Assembly (NCBI GenBank): GCA_003694905.1
Contig: RFJM01000158.1
Coordinates: forward strand, 1 to 16,973
DNA: 16,973 nucleotides
Source: Caldilineae bacterium
GTDB taxonomy: Bacteria; Chloroflexota; Anaerolineae; J102
Direction: 5' to 3'
Made by a program: the position numbers and the translations under genes. Of the stretch, positions 1 through 7,340 are shown piece after piece. Position 1 is the stretch's first letter. Every line of letters begins with the position of its first letter. The notes below the pieces were generated by a model. It worked only from the letters and a program-made list of their open reading frames with translations. It did not search any database and was not told where the DNA came from.

Positions 1-348
1 ACCGTATCAGTTTAGTCGGTATGTGGCGCGGGCGCAGGCCGACGGCTGGCGCAGCCTGTGGAGGTCGAGTTTACTCGGCGCAATGCACGATCTGCCAACA
101 ACCAGCCCGAGTCACCGACCGAGTTGATACATTGTCGGCGGGTTGGGTGCGTTCAACTTGGGGCCGGCCGGCGCGCGCCGGCGACAGCAGCGTCCGCCGA
201 TGGCACACGTCTGCCGGCCGCCGGGTTGGTTACGGTCGCATGCCTGTATGGGCCCGCATACGGGACAGGCTATTCGGCTTCGCCGCGGTCGCGGCGCGCC
301 TCCCCGGCACCTGACGCTGCCGGGTTTGCGGCCTGCACGACCGCAATC
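1..348. other. Non-coding, hairpin-rich region after the last gene
   Basis: No frame here resembles a protein; open plus-strand frames have unlikely composition and no recognisable motif. Inverted repeats are crowded: a 16-bp perfect palindrome at 167-182, a stem GCCTGTATG/CATAC..AGGC at 242-270, CGCCGCG/CGCGGCG at 281-296, and CCCGGCA/TGCCGGG at 303-324. The last is 25 nt past the exporter stop and is the best candidate for a transcript end, though it lacks a T-tract. No promoter was recognised. Confidence 0.45.
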
Positions 349-1095
349 TCAACGCGAGAAAATCAGCAGCATGGCCGAGACGAAGAGCAAGAAGAGAATG
401 ATATTGTCATAAAAGCCCTTGCTCACCCGCACGACGATCCATTTCCCCGCCAGGACGCCCAGCGGCACCATGGGCAACAGCCACAGGAAGGTGGCCAATA
501 CTTTGAAATTGAACACGTCGGCCACGTAGTAGAAGGGTACTTTGATATAATTCAGGATGAGGAAAAAGATGGCCGAAGTTGCCGCGTAGGTGCGGGGCTG
601 AACTCCCTGCAGGAGGAGGTACATGCCTACAGGAGGGCCACCGGTGTGCGCTACGGAGGAGGTGAATCCGGCCACGGAACCGGCCAGCACACCATGCCAG
701 TTGTGTGGTCGATAAGTGATCCGGGCGAACAGGCGCCGTTCGAAGACCTTGTAGATGACGAATATGATGACGATAATGCCCAGGACCAGTCGGATCAGTT
801 CGGAAGGTGCGTTGGCGAGAAACAGGGTGCCGATGGTCACACCGATGAGAGAAGAAGGGATCAGAAGGCGGACCATGCGGCCGTCCCATTTGCCCCAGTG
901 AAAGCCAACGGCCAGGGCATCGGCCAGCATCAACACGGGCGGCATCATGCCGATGACATCTTTGACCGGCAAGACAAGCGCCATCATCGGTACGGTCACG
1001 GCCGACAGTGTAGCACCCAGCCCTCCTTTGGACATGCCGACCAGAAACATTCCCAGGGCAACCACGAAGTAGACGTAGAGGGGATAGGTATGCAT
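349..1095 (-). CDS. TauE/SafE-family membrane exporter/permease
   Basis: A 248-residue integral membrane protein of the TauE/SafE (DUF81) family, which transports sulfite, sulfoacetate or other small organic anions. About eight hydrophobic segments can be seen, starting with YVYFVVALGMFLVGMS, whose MSKGGLGATLS loop is a family hallmark, and including the second-repeat motif SVAGFTSSVAHTGGPPVGMYLL. The last segment runs to the C-terminus (LFLLFVSAMLLIFSR). The ATG lies 17 nt after the racemase stop and has no clear ribosome binding site, so translation may be coupled. As the only transporter in the window it might move a small acid substrate or product; no sulfur-metabolism gene is nearby. Confidence 0.9.
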   Translation of the reverse strand: MHTYPLYVYFVVALGMFLVGMSKGGLGATLSAVTVPMMALVLPVKDVIGMMPPVLMLADALAVGFHWGKWDGRMVRLLIPSSLIGVTIGTLFLANAPSELIRLVLGIIVIIFVIYKVFERRLFARITYRPHNWHGVLAGSVAGFTSSVAHTGGPPVGMYLLLQGVQPRTYAATSAIFFLILNYIKVPFYYVADVFNFKVLATFLWLLPMVPLGVLAGKWIVVRVSKGFYDNIILFLLFVSAMLLIFSR

Positions 1096-1112
1096 GTTGG
1101 GGTAATGGGGGA

Positions 1113-2387
1113 TCAGGAGGACAGGAGATAGGGGATGGTGAGAGGCCCTTCCGGAAGGACACAGACGCGAGCCCGAGGACCATAGCGTTCCAGCAGGGTC
1201 TGTAACGTGCCCTCGATGGTGGGGCAGGGTGTAAACAGGGCAGCTTCGATCTGCCGGGGGGTAAGACCTTGGCTGTAGACGAAGACCTGAGCCTTGCGCT
1301 GGATCTGCGCCTGGATCTGCACCTGCCATTGGTCGTGCTCGCTGAAGCCGGGTTCCTCCAACATGCGCAGCACGCCTTCCGGCGATCCGCCCCGAGCCAG
1401 TAATTCGGCATACTTGCCGTGATCGGGCAGGCCGTCTTCGCAGGCCGCGGCGATAATGATAGCACCGCCCTGGCGTACGATTTGGGCCGCGGCGCTCATT
1501 CCCTTGACTGCCTGGTAAAGGTTTTGGTCCAGGGGATAGCCGCTGTTGGTGGTGATGACGATGTCGTAAGGCTGCTTCACCCCTACCATCGCCTGCTCCC
1601 GCACGAACTCGCACCCACGCGCATGTGCTGCCAGCATATCGCCCGCGAACACGGCCGTAATTTCCTTGCGCGAATTGAGCGTCACATTCACCAGGAAGCT
1701 GGGGTTGGTTTTCAGGGCGACTTCCCGCATCTCTTCCCAGATGGGGTTGCCCGTGGTGACGCCCCAGGTCGCGCGCGGGTGTGCGATCATCTCGCGGCCG
1801 TGATTGCTGAAGACACTCTCGGCTCCTGCCAGCGACGGGAGCACTGCCTTGGGACCCCCGGAAAAGCCGGCAAAGAAGTGGGGTTCGATGAAGCCCGTCA
1901 GGATCTTCACGTCGGCTTCCAGATAGGTGCGGTTTACCCGAACCGGGTGGCCGAGGTGCGTGGTGCCCAGTGCCACCAGATTCTCCTCGTCGAAACAGCT
2001 ATCTTGCAGGCACCGATAGTTGGCGACGATGGCATCACCCAGCATCTGGCGCAACTCGGCGTCAGTCTGACGGCGGTGCGTACCCAGGCCGTTGAGCAGC
2101 GTGATGTCCCGGCGCCGTACGCCGGCGGCCTCGAGTTCTGCCAGGATGACCGGCAGCATACGGTCGTTGGGCGTGGCGCGGGTGATATCGGTGTGAACGA
2201 TGACCACCGAGTCCCCGCGTTTCACCTTTTCGGCCAGGGGCGTCGAACCAATGGGAGATCGCAGGGCCGCACGTAAGGCCGCGGCTTCGTCCGGCACTCC
2301 CGGCACGAAGCGCGGGGTGATGACATCTACCCACTCCGGCAATGTGACCGTCAGGCCCGCGCGTCCGTACGCCAGTGTGATCTGCAA
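1113..2387 (-). CDS. larA: LarA-family nickel-pincer-dependent racemase/epimerase
   Basis: A 424-residue LarA-type protein. LarA racemises lactate by hydride transfer using a nickel-pincer nucleotide; other family members act on malate, gluconate and further 2-hydroxy acids. Residues known in Lactobacillus plantarum LarA are all recognisable: the Asp/Arg in TDITRATP (Arg70), His104 in GLGTHRRQT, His170 in EPHFFAG, Lys180 in SGGPKAVLPS (cofactor attachment), His196 in SNHG (nickel ligand), and the Gln-x2-Lys pair at 292/295 (LYQAVKG). The start is probably TTG at 2387, with GGAGG seven nt upstream and a family-like start QITLAYGRAGL; the GTG at 2405 has no ribosome binding site. The cofactor genes larB, larC and larE are not in the window. 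The substrate is unlikely to be simple lactate given the neighbours. The symbol denotes family, not proven activity. Confidence 0.9.
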   Translation of the reverse strand: MQITLAYGRAGLTVTLPEWVDVITPRFVPGVPDEAAALRAALRSPIGSTPLAEKVKRGDSVVIVHTDITRATPNDRMLPVILAELEAAGVRRRDITLLNGLGTHRRQTDAELRQMLGDAIVANYRCLQDSCFDEENLVALGTTHLGHPVRVNRTYLEADVKILTGFIEPHFFAGFSGGPKAVLPSLAGAESVFSNHGREMIAHPRATWGVTTGNPIWEEMREVALKTNPSFLVNVTLNSRKEITAVFAGDMLAAHARGCEFVREQAMVGVKQPYDIVITTNSGYPLDQNLYQAVKGMSAAAQIVRQGGAIIIAAACEDGLPDHGKYAELLARGGSPEGVLRMLEEPGFSEHDQWQVQIQAQIQRKAQVFVYSQGLTPRQIEAALFTPCPTIEGTLQTLLERYGPRARVCVLPEGPLTIPYLLSS

Positions 2388-2394
2388 GTCGATG

Positions 2395-2399
2395 CCTCC
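2395..2399 (-). promoter_or_regulatory. Ribosome binding site that decides the TTG start of the LarA gene
   Basis: GGAGG on the minus strand stands 7 nt before an in-frame TTG (2387-2385). The alternative GTG at 2405 would lie upstream of it with no such site. The shorter product begins as LarA proteins usually do. Confidence 0.6.
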
Positions 2400-2418
2400 G
2401 GGCACGCAGATGCAGCGC

Positions 2419-2829
2419 TCATTCGCGCAGGCTGGCCCAGGGCTCTTGATCGGACATGTCGATCAGGGCCGGGCCCTCGAAAATCGCCGGGGAGAGGATG
2501 GCGAGGAACACCAGGTCTTCACTGCCGGTGTTGTAGGTGCCGTGTACGACATCCATGGGGATGTGGGCCGCGTCGCCCGGCCCCAACAGCCGATATTCCC
2601 GGTCTACCCACTGTTCGGCCTGACCCGATACCACGTAGATGATCTCTTCCATGGCGGGATGGCGATGGAACTTATGGGCCTTGCCGGCAGGCATCGTCAC
2701 CCGCACCAACATCAGGTGCTCGGCCTCGGTGAGTCCCACCCTGCTGATCCACTCGTGCGGTCCCCAGGGCAGTTCCTCGACCTGCACATCGTCCTTGGTG
2801 ATGAAGCGGAGTAGTTGTTGTTTGCTCAT
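2419..2829 (-). CDS. Small cupin-domain protein
   Basis: A 136-residue single-domain cupin (Cupin_2). The first cupin motif holds the metal ligands as FHRHPAMEEIIYVVSG (two His and a Glu), and the second motif ends with the late His in IPMDVVHGTYN. Together with GPGDAAHIP these indicate a metal-binding beta barrel. Such proteins may be dioxygenases, isomerases, sugar-acid-converting enzymes (KdgF-like) or sensors. It lies 33 nt after the preceding TIM-barrel gene and 31 nt before the racemase start. The ATG has only a short GGAG close by. KdgF-like conversion of an unsaturated or linear sugar acid would suit the context, but this is speculative. Confidence 0.88.
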   Translation of the reverse strand: MSKQQLLRFITKDDVQVEELPWGPHEWISRVGLTEAEHLMLVRVTMPAGKAHKFHRHPAMEEIIYVVSGQAEQWVDREYRLLGPGDAAHIPMDVVHGTYNTGSEDLVFLAILSPAIFEGPALIDMSDQEPWASLRE

Positions 2830-2862
2830 GGCTCCGGTCGCTGGCAGAGAATGGGCGGGGCA

Positions 2863-3843
2863 TCAGGCCTCGAACCAGGGCTTGCCCCGTTCGTCGGTTA
2901 GCACGATCTGTCGCAACGCGCTTACTCCTTTCTCCAGGCCCTCGCGCAGGGACATCAGGCTGTCTTCGTGCTCCATGCTGAGCACGTAGTCATAGCCCGC
3001 CAGTCGCAATTCGCTTACCAGATCTTTCCAGAATGCCAGCGGGTGACCATATCCCACCGTGCGGAAGATCCAGGAGCGGTTGGATTCGTCGGCATAGGGC
3101 TTTGTGTCCAGCACGCCGTTGACCTGGGTGTTCAGGGGATCCACGCGCGTGTCCTTGGCATGTACGTGAAAGATGGCTTCGCCGAGGGCGCGGATGGCGG
3201 CCAGGGGATCGATGTTCTGCCAGAAGAGGTGGCTGGGGTCGAAGTTGGCGCCGATCTCAGGTCCCACGGCCTCGCGCAGGCGCAACAGCGTTTCGGGGTT
3301 GTAGACCACAAAGCCGGGATGCATTTCCAGTGCGATCATGTCGACGCCCTGCTCGCGGCAAAATGCCACTTCTTCCTGCCAGTAGGGGATCACCCGCTCC
3401 TGCCACTGCCATTCCAGGATGCGGAGGAAGTCCGGCGGCCAGGGACAGGTGACCCAGTTGGGATAGCGGCTGCCTTCACCGTCGCCGGGACAGCCCGAGA
3501 AGGTAACCACGCGTCGGACCCCGATTTCCGCGGCCACCCGCACGGTATCGCGAAAGTCCTCTCTATGGCGCCGGGCAATACTCTCGTCGGGATGGAGAGG
3601 ATTGCCGTGGCAGCTAAGGGCACTGATTTCGAGCCCGCGGTCCTCCACCTTCTTCTTCCACGCGCGCAGCCTGCTGCGGTCGGCCAGCAGTTCTGCGGGC
3701 TTGCAGTAGGATTCGCCCAACTCGGCGACATAGCCGCCGGATCCGATCTCCACTGCTTCCGCGCCCACCCCCGCGATCCAATCAAGCGCCTCGTCGAAGC
3801 TGAGCAAATCCTGAAACACGAAACTGAAAACGCCTACTTTCAC
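2863..3843 (-). CDS. TIM-barrel sugar phosphate isomerase/epimerase-like protein
   Basis: A 326-residue xylose-isomerase-like TIM barrel, distinct from the epimerase at 6368-7255. The probable metal ligands are Glu173 (ALEMHPG), Asp202 (NFDPSHLFW), His228 (FHVHAKD) and Glu291 (LSMEHED). The combination of NFDPSHLFWQ, HVHAKDT and YGHPLAFWKDL is seen in uncharacterised COG1082 proteins annotated as sugar phosphate isomerase/epimerase. A tryptophan-rich insertion near residues 128-155 (PNWVTCPWPPDF, EWQWQER) sits between early barrel strands and may form the substrate lid. The start codon is GTG, supported by GAGGAGG 8 nt upstream. The preceding 158-nt gap contains strong hairpins. No specific substrate can be named. 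Confidence 0.85.
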   Translation of the reverse strand: MKVGVFSFVFQDLLSFDEALDWIAGVGAEAVEIGSGGYVAELGESYCKPAELLADRSRLRAWKKKVEDRGLEISALSCHGNPLHPDESIARRHREDFRDTVRVAAEIGVRRVVTFSGCPGDGEGSRYPNWVTCPWPPDFLRILEWQWQERVIPYWQEEVAFCREQGVDMIALEMHPGFVVYNPETLLRLREAVGPEIGANFDPSHLFWQNIDPLAAIRALGEAIFHVHAKDTRVDPLNTQVNGVLDTKPYADESNRSWIFRTVGYGHPLAFWKDLVSELRLAGYDYVLSMEHEDSLMSLREGLEKGVSALRQIVLTDERGKPWFEA

Positions 3844-3887
3844 GGTGGTTGCCTCCTCAAGCAGTTGTTGGACATCACGATACGGTA

Positions 3888-3927
3888 GCCCTCCTCTCGC
3901 GTCGGCTCGCGCCCGCGAGAGGAGGGC
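3888..3927 (-). terminator. Strong 14-bp hairpin after the creatininase-family gene (possible terminator or processing site)
   Basis: GCCCTCCTCTCGCG (3888-3901) and CGCGAGAGGAGGGC (3914-3927) form a perfect 14-bp stem around a 12-nt loop. It lies in the 158-nt gap between the stop at 4002 and the next start at 3843. No T-tract follows on the minus strand, so a classical intrinsic terminator is not shown. It may be a weak or Rho-assisted terminator, or an RNA-stability element that lowers expression of downstream genes. Confidence 0.5.
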
Positions 3928-3955
3928 GGGGGAGTCGGGAACAGGGATGGGACAG

Positions 3956-4000
3956 GCGCTGAGCCGCCGGTAGCGGCTGCGCTCTCGGACGGGGGCGCAG
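3956..4000 (-). repeat. Alternative overlapping hairpins next to the creatininase-family stop codon
   Basis: AGCCGC (3962-3967) pairs with GCGGCT (3973-3978) over a 5-nt loop, and flanking GCGC arms (3956-3959, 3979-3982) can extend it past a 2-nt bulge. CTGCGC (3977-3982) can instead pair with GCGCAG (3995-4000). The two structures share bases and cannot form together. Confidence 0.4.
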
Positions 4001-4001
4001 C

Positions 4002-4928
4002 TCAGAGCACCCGATCGACGAACTCGCGGGTGTGGACCTCGACCGGTACTTTCATCAGCTCCAGGATGCCGCGCGCGGTGTGCTCCGACAGCCGGCGGAA
4101 GGCCTCCTCCCCCTTCTCTTTGGTAGCGCGCAGCGGATTGCCGATGACGCCGGTTTCGATGAATTCGTGATGATCCATCGGGAAGGTGAAGTACTTGTAG
4201 CCCTCGAACTCGACGTCGGGCATGCCGTCTTTTTTCTCGAAGGATTTGGGCAGGAAGTCGGGGATATGGGCCTTGGTGAACGCGGCGCGATCCATCCGCA
4301 CCAGGCGCTCGTTCCAGGCCAGGTCTTGCGATGTCTCCAGTTCACTGGCATGCCAGCCGGGCGTCTCCTCGGGTGGATTCTCCATCAGGTCGCCCAGGAT
4401 CCCGTAGTAGTTCTCCATGTAGGGCTTGACGAAGCTGATCAGGGCGCCGGTATCGTAACGCAGTTTGCGCAGAATGGGATCAATGATCTTCACATTGGAG
4501 CCGTGGCCGTTGATGAAGATGATGCGGTTGAACCCGTGGTGGATAAGGCTGCGGCCCACGTCGTAGATGAGGTTGAGCAGGGTACTGCTGCGCAGGGTGA
4601 TGGTACCGCGGCCCGCGCCCGGTCGGTGCATGTGTTGGGGCGAGTAGCCGGCCCAGATGGGGGGCGTGTGCAGTACCGCGATCATCTCGGCCACCCGCTT
4701 GGACACCTCCCAGGCTGTGACCGTGTCGGTATACAGGGGCAGATGCGGCCCGTGCTGCTCCAGGCTGGCCATAGGCACCAGCACCGTGTCTTTGTGTTCG
4801 AGATAGAAGCGGATATCGGTCATGCAGAGATCGCCGATATCCCACGAGAGGAAGTGCGAGCGAAATTCTTCCTCATCGGTCAGGTGGGGAACATCGCGAT
4901 ATTTCTTGGGGATGTGGTCATCGATCAT
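4002..4928 (-). CDS. Creatininase-family metal-dependent amidohydrolase
   Basis: A 308-residue protein of the creatininase family, which also includes FAPy deformylase (ArfB) and mycofactocin peptidase MftE. Metal-binding residues are in place: Glu57 and His59 in SLEQHGPHLPLYTD, Asp68 in the same motif, His142 in INGHGSN, and the glutamate in GWHASELETS near residue 195. The family cleaves cyclic or linear amide bonds with two divalent metals. It is longer than creatininase (about 260 aa) because of an N-terminal stretch of about 45 residues and a C-terminal helical tail. The ATG has AAGGGAG nine bases upstream and follows the UPF0261 gene by 58 nt. The real substrate could be an amide or lactone-like intermediate of this pathway; that is inference. 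Confidence 0.88.
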   Translation of the reverse strand: MIDDHIPKKYRDVPHLTDEEEFRSHFLSWDIGDLCMTDIRFYLEHKDTVLVPMASLEQHGPHLPLYTDTVTAWEVSKRVAEMIAVLHTPPIWAGYSPQHMHRPGAGRGTITLRSSTLLNLIYDVGRSLIHHGFNRIIFINGHGSNVKIIDPILRKLRYDTGALISFVKPYMENYYGILGDLMENPPEETPGWHASELETSQDLAWNERLVRMDRAAFTKAHIPDFLPKSFEKKDGMPDVEFEGYKYFTFPMDHHEFIETGVIGNPLRATKEKGEEAFRRLSEHTARGILELMKVPVEVHTREFVDRVL

Positions 4929-4986
4929 GGTTCAAGACTCCCTTTGGAAAGAGATTCGAGCAGTCATTGCCGAGATCATGAGGCGG

Positions 4987-6228
4987 TCAATTCGAGCTGG
5001 ACGAATGCGACTCCATCAGCTCCAGGAAGAGTTCGGCTACTTCGACGCCGAAGGCAGGGTCGTTGACATGGCGTTCGTAGGTCTTGATGGGGAAGTCGGG
5101 ACGCAGTTCGGCGCGCAGGGTCTCGAGGAAGGCGGCATCGGCCTCGGGATCCCAGAAGGGACCACCGGGCACGTTGGGAATGGACAGCCCCTGTGTGGGC
5201 ACTGCCACCACCACCGGCCCGCGGGCCATGTTTAGCCGCTCGGCAAACAGATGCCCGAGCGCGATCATTTCCTCCTTGGAGGCCCGGACCAGTGTGTATT
5301 CGGGATTGTGGTCGTAGACGGGGCGGTCCTGGAGCGCGGGCGGAATTGCACCGGCGTGGAACACGCAGAAATCGATGCAACCCGGCACCACCACCTGCGG
5401 TAGACCGAGCAACCCCACCCGCTTGAGGCGGTCTGGCCCGCCGTCGTGGATGCCGCCCACCATGGGGTCGTAGGTCTCGTTGGTGGTGAAGTCGATCACG
5501 CCCACGAACTGCCCGGCTTCGGCCAGTTCCTCCATGGCGGGGCCGCCCACACCGTTGGAATGAAAGATGACGGCTTCGAAGCCGGCCTGGGCCAGCCGCT
5601 CTTTCAGAGCCATGACCGCCTTCGTGGTATTGCCCAGCATGGTGACGGCCACGTACTTGTCCTCGGGCCCCGGCGGCGTCAGTTCATGTCCGTGCGTCAC
5701 CAGGCCGTATAGGGCCGCGGCCACGTTGTCGAAGATGGTGGTAGCGATGGGATTCAGGCCCAGGATGTCGACGATGGAGTGCACCACGAACACGTCGGAG
5801 GTTCCGACCAGGGGATCGAAATAGTGCAGGCCTGAGGCGATGGGTGAGACCAGGACTTTGGGCACACCCACCGGCAGTTGCATCATACAGGCTGCGCCCA
5901 TCACCGCGCCTTCGGCTCCGCCCATGCTGGTGATGGCATCCAACCTGCCCTGCCGGTACAGCTCCAGGGTGAGGACCTTGAGGGACTCGCGCATCATTTC
6001 CACGGCCTTGCCGCGGCTGCCGGCGTTGCGCATTTGCTCGATGGTGTAGCCACCGTAGGTGGCCGCCTCGGCGCGGGTGATGTCCGGCGTGATGCCGATG
6101 GGTTCGCCGAGGATGCCCGAATCCACTACCGTGGTGGTGAGCCCCAGGTCTTGCAGGCGGTCGCGCAGATAGGCGATTTCGGGGCCTTTTGTGTCCAACG
6201 TACCGATGATTACAACGTTCCTGCCCAT
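4987..6228 (-). CDS. UPF0261 / Tm-1-like ATP-binding domain protein
   Basis: A 413-residue protein of the UPF0261 family, related to the N-terminal domain of the tomato virus-resistance protein Tm-1, which binds ATP. Family features are the N-terminal VIIGTLDTKGPEIAYLRD, a mid-region GGAEGAVMGAACM and VLVSPIASG, then VTMLGNTTKAV, FHSNGVGGPAMEEL and FTTNETYDPMVGG. Many relatives are fused to, or lie next to, a PEP-hydrolase-like TIM barrel; here the protein is stand-alone and that partner is absent. The bacterial function is not established. It is placed beside a creatininase relative and two epimerase-like barrels, which suggests a catabolic role. The ATG has CCGGAGGTTTCGGC upstream. The C-terminal tail is serine-rich (ESHSSSSN). 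Confidence 0.88.
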   Translation of the reverse strand: MGRNVVIIGTLDTKGPEIAYLRDRLQDLGLTTTVVDSGILGEPIGITPDITRAEAATYGGYTIEQMRNAGSRGKAVEMMRESLKVLTLELYRQGRLDAITSMGGAEGAVMGAACMMQLPVGVPKVLVSPIASGLHYFDPLVGTSDVFVVHSIVDILGLNPIATTIFDNVAAALYGLVTHGHELTPPGPEDKYVAVTMLGNTTKAVMALKERLAQAGFEAVIFHSNGVGGPAMEELAEAGQFVGVIDFTTNETYDPMVGGIHDGGPDRLKRVGLLGLPQVVVPGCIDFCVFHAGAIPPALQDRPVYDHNPEYTLVRASKEEMIALGHLFAERLNMARGPVVVAVPTQGLSIPNVPGGPFWDPEADAAFLETLRAELRPDFPIKTYERHVNDPAFGVEVAELFLELMESHSSSSN

Positions 6229-6280
6229 GCCGAAACCTCCGGGTTGAACGCCGGTATCTGTCGATCAGGGTGAGAGGGAC

Positions 6281-6341
6281 ATTGAGGGGGGCTGCGATGC
6301 GCCCACCCGTGGGGCGGGCGCACCACAACCGTGTCCTCAAT
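6281..6341 (-). repeat. Nested inverted repeats between the epimerase and UPF0261 genes
   Basis: An outer pair ATTGAGG (6281-6287) / CCTCAAT (6335-6341) encloses an inner pair TGCGCCC (6298-6304) / GGGCGCA (6316-6322). Inside that pair CCC/GGG adds three more base pairs after one mismatch around a 3-nt loop. The element lies in the 139-nt gap upstream of the UPF0261 start. No T-tract follows. Confidence 0.5.
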
Positions 6342-6367
6342 CTCTCTCCTCATCCCGAGCAAGCTGT

Positions 6368-7255
6368 CTATTTGATCAGAGGAAGTAGCGTTTTGGCGGT
6401 CTCTTCAACGAGCCAGCTATAGAATTCCTCGGAAAGGACGCCGCTGCCGTGGTCCTCGATGAATTTGAGCTGTTCCGGGGTCAGCTCCTTCTCGGCCGAG
6501 GCCGTGGCGTTCTTGTAGGGGTTGGCCGGTGTGCGGTCGAGCGGGGCCACGAACTCCACGGTCAGGGCTCCGTCGTAGCCGATTTCCTTGAGGGTACCCA
6601 CGATGTCGCGCCAGTTGAGCGCGCCCATGCCGCAGGCCATACGATTATTGTCGGCCACGTGGTAGTCGTACAGCAGATCGCCCGTCTCCAGCAGAGCCTG
6701 TCGGAAGTTCGCCTCCTCGATGTTCATATGGAAGGCGTCCAGGCAGACACCACAATTCTCGCCCACTTCCTTTGCCAGCAGGATGGCCTGGTCATGGCGA
6801 TTGAGGAAGTTGGTCTCGAAGCGGTTGAGGGGTTCTACCGCGATACGCACGCCCTCTTTCTTGGCGTGATCGTTGATCTCGCGCAACCCTTCCACGGCCC
6901 ATTGCCACTCTGTTTCGGGATCGGCCTGGGGCGTGACCTTGCCCACTTCCGAGGGCACAATGCTCATGACCGTACCGTCCAATTCTTTTACCATGGTTAC
7001 ACAGTCTTTCAGGTATTGGATGGTCTTGGCACGGCCCTCTTCGCTGGCCTGGATCAGGTCCAGACCGGTGAACATCAGGCTGATGGATCCCCAGCAGCGC
7101 AGACCGTTTTCCTTCAACAGACGTCGAACCTCGGCAGTATCGTACTTGTACGGTTCGCCGCCGATTTCGATGCTTTCGTAGCCGTACTTGGCCAGCCGGC
7201 GAATGGTCACTTCGATAGGTTCGGCTCGCATCCAGTTGTGCATTGAGAGATGCAT
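6368..7255 (-). CDS. TIM-barrel sugar epimerase/isomerase, tagatose/psicose 3-epimerase-like
   Basis: A 295-residue xylose-isomerase-like TIM barrel (AP_endonuc_2 superfamily). The motif AVEPLNRFETNFLN (139-152) is characteristic of D-tagatose/D-allulose 3-epimerases. The expected metal quartet is present at Glu141, Asp173 (GVCLDAFHMN), His199 (YHVADNN) and Glu234 (LTVEFV), at the same spacing as Glu152, Asp185, His211 and Glu246 of tagatose 3-epimerase. Members move a carbonyl or epimerise C3 of ketoses, or act on inositol derivatives (IolE/IolI). The ATG is preceded by CAGGAGGTTTACC. It has a C-terminal extension of about 40 residues after the barrel (LTPEQLKFIEDHG onward). It lies 85 nt after the Fe-S protein and 139 nt before the UPF0261 gene. 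The exact sugar is unknown. Confidence 0.87.
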   Translation of the reverse strand: MHLSMHNWMRAEPIEVTIRRLAKYGYESIEIGGEPYKYDTAEVRRLLKENGLRCWGSISLMFTGLDLIQASEEGRAKTIQYLKDCVTMVKELDGTVMSIVPSEVGKVTPQADPETEWQWAVEGLREINDHAKKEGVRIAVEPLNRFETNFLNRHDQAILLAKEVGENCGVCLDAFHMNIEEANFRQALLETGDLLYDYHVADNNRMACGMGALNWRDIVGTLKEIGYDGALTVEFVAPLDRTPANPYKNATASAEKELTPEQLKFIEDHGSGVLSEEFYSWLVEETAKTLLPLIK

Positions 7256-7340
7256 GGTAAACCTCCTGAGTTAGATGGTGAGAGTGAGGACAAAACAGGG
7301 TGTAGCAGTCGATATGGGGTGCGAGGGGCGCGGAAGGCGC

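Noticed and set aside
58..1131. Long plus-strand open frame (357 codons) at the left end
   Set aside because: It runs antisense to the exporter gene, has low-complexity His/Asp/Gly-rich composition and no recognisable motif. Its part outside the exporter (58-348) is no better.
3888..3927. Classical Rho-independent terminator
   Set aside because: The stem is strong, but the minus strand after it has no run of T, so only a possible terminator is reported.
4032..5066. Plus-strand open frame of 344 codons
   Set aside because: It overlaps the creatininase-family gene and the end of the UPF0261 gene on the other strand and shows no domain signature.
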